A stretch of DNA of 34,567 bases from the NCBI GenBank assembly GCA_016206805.1, contig JACQQX010000025.1, positions 1 through 34,567 on the forward strand, read 5' to 3'. A model generated the notes under the pieces. The model did not search any database. It worked only from the letters and a program-made list of their open reading frames with translations, and was not told the DNA's origin. This DNA comes from Candidatus Omnitrophota bacterium. GTDB lineage: Bacteria > Omnitrophota > Gorgyraeia > 2-02-FULL-51-18. Both the position numbers and the translations under genes were made by a program. This document shows, piece after piece, positions 32,117 through 34,567 of the stretch (within the stretch, counting starts at the first letter, position 1; each line of letters starts with the position of its first letter).

Positions 32117-32640
32117 AAACAAAATGCCCTTATTGCGGCCATGAAAATATCTTGGGCAGCGACCGCTGCGGCAAGTGCCTTCACTCCCTGACACAAAAAG
32201 ACATTCCCCAGCCCAACAAGGAAAAACTTCAGAAAAAGATCATGACTGAGCGCGTCGCGGACTTTATTTCCAAAGTGCCGCCTATCATCGTGAGTCCGGA
32301 GACCTCCATGCAAGAGGTGGTCGAGAAAATGCAGGCTCTCCCGACCAAAGGCTGTGTGCTGATTTGTGACGCCGGCAAAAACATCCTCGGCATTGCCAGC
32401 ATCCGCGATATCCTTTTAAAAGTGGCGGGGACGGTGAAGGATCTTTCGACTTATCCCGTTAAAAATATCATGACCAAAAACCCGGAGTGCCTGGATAAGG
32501 ACGCGCCACTGGCTTACGCGCTTCACAAAATGTCTATCGGGAAGTTCCGGCATGTGCCGGTGCTGGATAATGGAAAACCTATCGGTGTGGTTTCGACGCG
32601 GGATATTATCGAGTATTTATCCCACCCGGGGACATGTTAA
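32113..32640 (+). CDS. zinc-ribbon plus tandem CBS-domain protein
   Basis: KCPYCGHENILGSDRCGKC followed by two CBS repeats; ATGA overlap with korB. Confidence 0.88.
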   Translation: MKTKCPYCGHENILGSDRCGKCLHSLTQKDIPQPNKEKLQKKIMTERVADFISKVPPIIVSPETSMQEVVEKMQALPTKGCVLICDAGKNILGIASIRDILLKVAGTVKDLSTYPVKNIMTKNPECLDKDAPLAYALHKMSIGKFRHVPVLDNGKPIGVVSTRDIIEYLSHPGTC

Positions 32641-32657
32641 ATATTTAACGTGTCCCC
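32628..32657. terminator. near-perfect 30-bp palindrome between convergent genes, candidate bidirectional terminator
   Basis: GGGGACATGTTAAAT|ATTTAACGTGTCCCC, one non-matching base pair; outer CCAC/GTGG arms; no long T tract. Confidence 0.6.
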
Positions 32658-34333
32658 GTGGTAAGCGGTTCCAACCTTTTTCGCTTCAAAGCACCCTTCG
32701 AATAAAGAAAATAACCCAGCATTTCCCTCAGAATTCCAGTGCCGTAAACCATGCTGGGCCATAGCCTTATGGAAGATGCTTCTTCAAAATAACGCGTGCG
32801 GATGGGCACTTCTTCGATTTTGTAGTGATTGGCTAGAAGCTGGACGATGATTTGGGTGTCAAAGATGAAGCCGTCCGAATTCATTTCATAGTGGATACCC
32901 TTTAGCGCGCGGGCGCTGTAAGCCCTAAAACCGGAATGGTACTCCGTCAGGTAAGTGCCGAGCATCACATTTTCAAAAGCGGTGAGAAGAATATTGGCGT
33001 TATGCTTCCACATCGGCATCCCGCCTTCCAGCGCTCCACCCTTCATCATGCGCGATCCAAAAACAGCATCCGCGCCGCCGACGCGAATGGGTTCGACAAG
33101 CTGAGGAATGATGGTCGGATCGTACTGGTAGTCCGGATGAACCATGACGACAATGTCCGCTCCCCGCTCTAAGGCTTTTTGATAGCAGGTTTTTTGGTTG
33201 GCGCCGTAGCCTTTATTTTCTTTGTGCTCGAAAACCACTAGCCCCAATTTTTTGGCGATGGCCACCGTCTGGTCCCGGCTTTTGTCATCCACCAGAATAA
33301 TCTCATCCACGCAGTCGCGGGGAATATCGGCCACGGTGCGTTCCAGTGTTTTCTCGGCATTGTAGGCGGGAAGCACCGCCGTGACTTTGAGTTTTCTGGA
33401 AACAATATTGCTTGGCGACACGCCGCCCGGTTCAAGGCTATCCAAACGCTGAACTTTCCGGACGATCACGTCGATCTGGTCATGCAAAACCACTTTTAAA
33501 AGTTTATTCCCAAAACCGGCCTTGGCCGCCGCCGTCATGGGTAGGTGTAAAAAAGCCGGGTACGCCATCAGGCGTTTGGACCAATAATTCACCGTGAAAA
33601 TCCTGGGGTAGGACGCGTAACGCAGTTTTTTAAAACCCACCACTTGAAAAAGCCGCTCCAATGTTTTCCGTGAAAAATAAAAAAGATGGTACTTGTTAAT
33701 CCCCCACCACTTGGCGCGCAGCAAACGGCTCAAAACGCTTTGGATGTCGGGAGTGCTCACATACAAAACCCCGTCATTTTTGAGAATCCGGCGGATCTCG
33801 GTCAAAATCGCCTTGGGGTCATCCAAATGCTCGATCACATCCATCATCACAACCACGTCAAAAGAACGGTCCGGGAAATGCGCTTCCTCCAAAGACCCCT
33901 GAAACACCTCAATGCCAAAATTATCGCGGTTATAAGACTTGGCCCAAGCCGAAAGATCCACTCCCGCCACATCCCACCCCTTCTTTTTGGCTTCATCCAG
34001 GAAAAAACCAGGCCCACAACCGATATCCAAAATCCGCCCACCCCGCTTGTAGCGCGCGATCCGCTTTAAAACAATACCCGCCTGAGCGCGGCGGCCCCTC
34101 TCCTGCTCCAGATAGTCCGGGTCCACCATCTGAGCATAATCCATCTTGATCTCATTCAGCGAAGAAGGCACGGCATACACCAGCCCACAAGAAGCGCAAC
34201 GAACGATTTTGTCAGGTTTTTTAAGATGACTTTCAGAAATAGCGTAGGGAGTATTGCGCCGCTGAAGCCGAGGAACTCGCTTCTTATAAACCGAATAAAC
34301 TCGTTTAGACCCGCAAAGATTGCACCGAATCAT
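32645..34333 (-). CDS. fused SAM-dependent methyltransferase - GT2 glycosyltransferase with N-terminal zinc-binding cysteine motifs
   Basis: CNLCGSKRV...CASCGLVY; ILDIGCGPGFFLDEAKKKGWDVAGVDLS and VVVMMDVIEHLDDP; VTAVLPAYNAEKTLERTV...DEIILVDDKSRDQT, VMVHPDYQYDP. Confidence 0.9.
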   Translation of the reverse strand: MIRCNLCGSKRVYSVYKKRVPRLQRRNTPYAISESHLKKPDKIVRCASCGLVYAVPSSLNEIKMDYAQMVDPDYLEQERGRRAQAGIVLKRIARYKRGGRILDIGCGPGFFLDEAKKKGWDVAGVDLSAWAKSYNRDNFGIEVFQGSLEEAHFPDRSFDVVVMMDVIEHLDDPKAILTEIRRILKNDGVLYVSTPDIQSVLSRLLRAKWWGINKYHLFYFSRKTLERLFQVVGFKKLRYASYPRIFTVNYWSKRLMAYPAFLHLPMTAAAKAGFGNKLLKVVLHDQIDVIVRKVQRLDSLEPGGVSPSNIVSRKLKVTAVLPAYNAEKTLERTVADIPRDCVDEIILVDDKSRDQTVAIAKKLGLVVFEHKENKGYGANQKTCYQKALERGADIVVMVHPDYQYDPTIIPQLVEPIRVGGADAVFGSRMMKGGALEGGMPMWKHNANILLTAFENVMLGTYLTEYHSGFRAYSARALKGIHYEMNSDGFIFDTQIIVQLLANHYKIEEVPIRTRYFEEASSIRLWPSMVYGTGILREMLGYFLYSKGALKRKRLEPLTTGTR

Positions 34334-34339
34334 GGCCGT

Positions 34340-34345
34340 ATTATA
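34340..34345 (-). promoter_or_regulatory. -10 box TATAAT on the minus strand, 6 nt before ATG 34333
   Basis: Plus-strand ATTATA 34340-34345. Confidence 0.55.
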
Positions 34346-34370
34346 ATCACTTCTACCCTTACTTTGACAA

Positions 34371-34558
34371 TGAATTCAATCGTCCGTGAGCTCCGGGTGG
34401 ATGTCCTGTCTTGGGGACGCGCCATTTCCCACCGGAAATGACGCTCGGTTCCAGCGCGCATGGATCGCCTTCGGCGATACCGGGCCACGCTCGCTGTCAA
34501 CGCCCCAAGACAGGACATCCACCCGGAGCGCCGCACATTAGGGGGTGTGAATTCAATC
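34371..34558. mobile_element. MITE-like non-coding element with 26-bp inverted repeats and 11-bp flanking direct repeats
   Basis: CTCCGGGTGGATGTCCTGTCTTGGGG (34391-34416) vs CCCCAAGACAGGACATCCACCCGGAG (34503-34528); TGAATTCAATC at 34371-34381 and 34548-34558; internal hairpins CATTTCC-cacc-GGAAATG and ATCGCC-ttc-GGCGAT. Confidence 0.75.
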
Positions 34559-34567
34559 CCCCATGTC

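Noticed and set aside
34391-34528. Integron attC site
   Set aside because: No R'/R'' core-site pair recognised, no integrase nearby, and perfect long arms with direct repeats fit a MITE-like element better.
34330-34536. 68-aa minus-strand ORF
   Set aside because: Mostly covers the inverted-repeat element; Arg/Ser-rich translation of palindromic DNA.
1-34567. tRNA or rRNA genes
   Set aside because: No tRNA cloverleaf or rRNA segment recognised by eye; a tRNAscan/Infernal run would be decisive.

Overview
The window is gene-dense and looks like Omnitrophota-type bacterial DNA (lineage is my inference, not tested). Left to right it holds: an IS481-like DDE transposase element inserted at the start of a TpsB/ShlB-type outer-membrane translocator; a convergent TpsA-like adhesin whose C-terminus is a YVTN-type beta-propeller; a fused ResB-CcsA cytochrome c synthase; an AbrB/RelE-type toxin-antitoxin pair; a plant/cyanobacteria-like IspH; one 15.6-kb ORF encoding a 5,205-aa multidomain protein with a signal peptide; a hicA-hicB-HEPN cluster; a CBS / KorA / KorB / zinc-ribbon-CBS operon; and a fused methyltransferase-GT2 protein. 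The main candidate for something new is the giant ORF. It strings together unrelated modules: a Tiki/ChaN-like region, a TM segment, a RelE-like region, two nucleotidyltransferase folds, HEAT-like repeats, a UPF1-like SF1 helicase with a destroyed Walker A, a Tat-like motif, a 2H phosphoesterase-like region and a tandem 88-aa repeat. A recurring (G/A)AR(M/L)A peptide occurs near several apparent module boundaries and clusters near the C-terminus. A second theme is a dispersed palindromic repeat (TGTCATYYCGAG...CTCGRRATGACA) found between genes and also read in frame inside the giant ORF; a related palindromic insert sits in a conserved region of IspH. A third is a recurrent -10-box-to-ATG spacing suggesting leaderless transcripts. 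A ~190-bp MITE-like element with perfect 26-bp inverted repeats and 11-bp direct repeats lies at the right edge. All domain calls come from reading motifs by eye; no database search was run.
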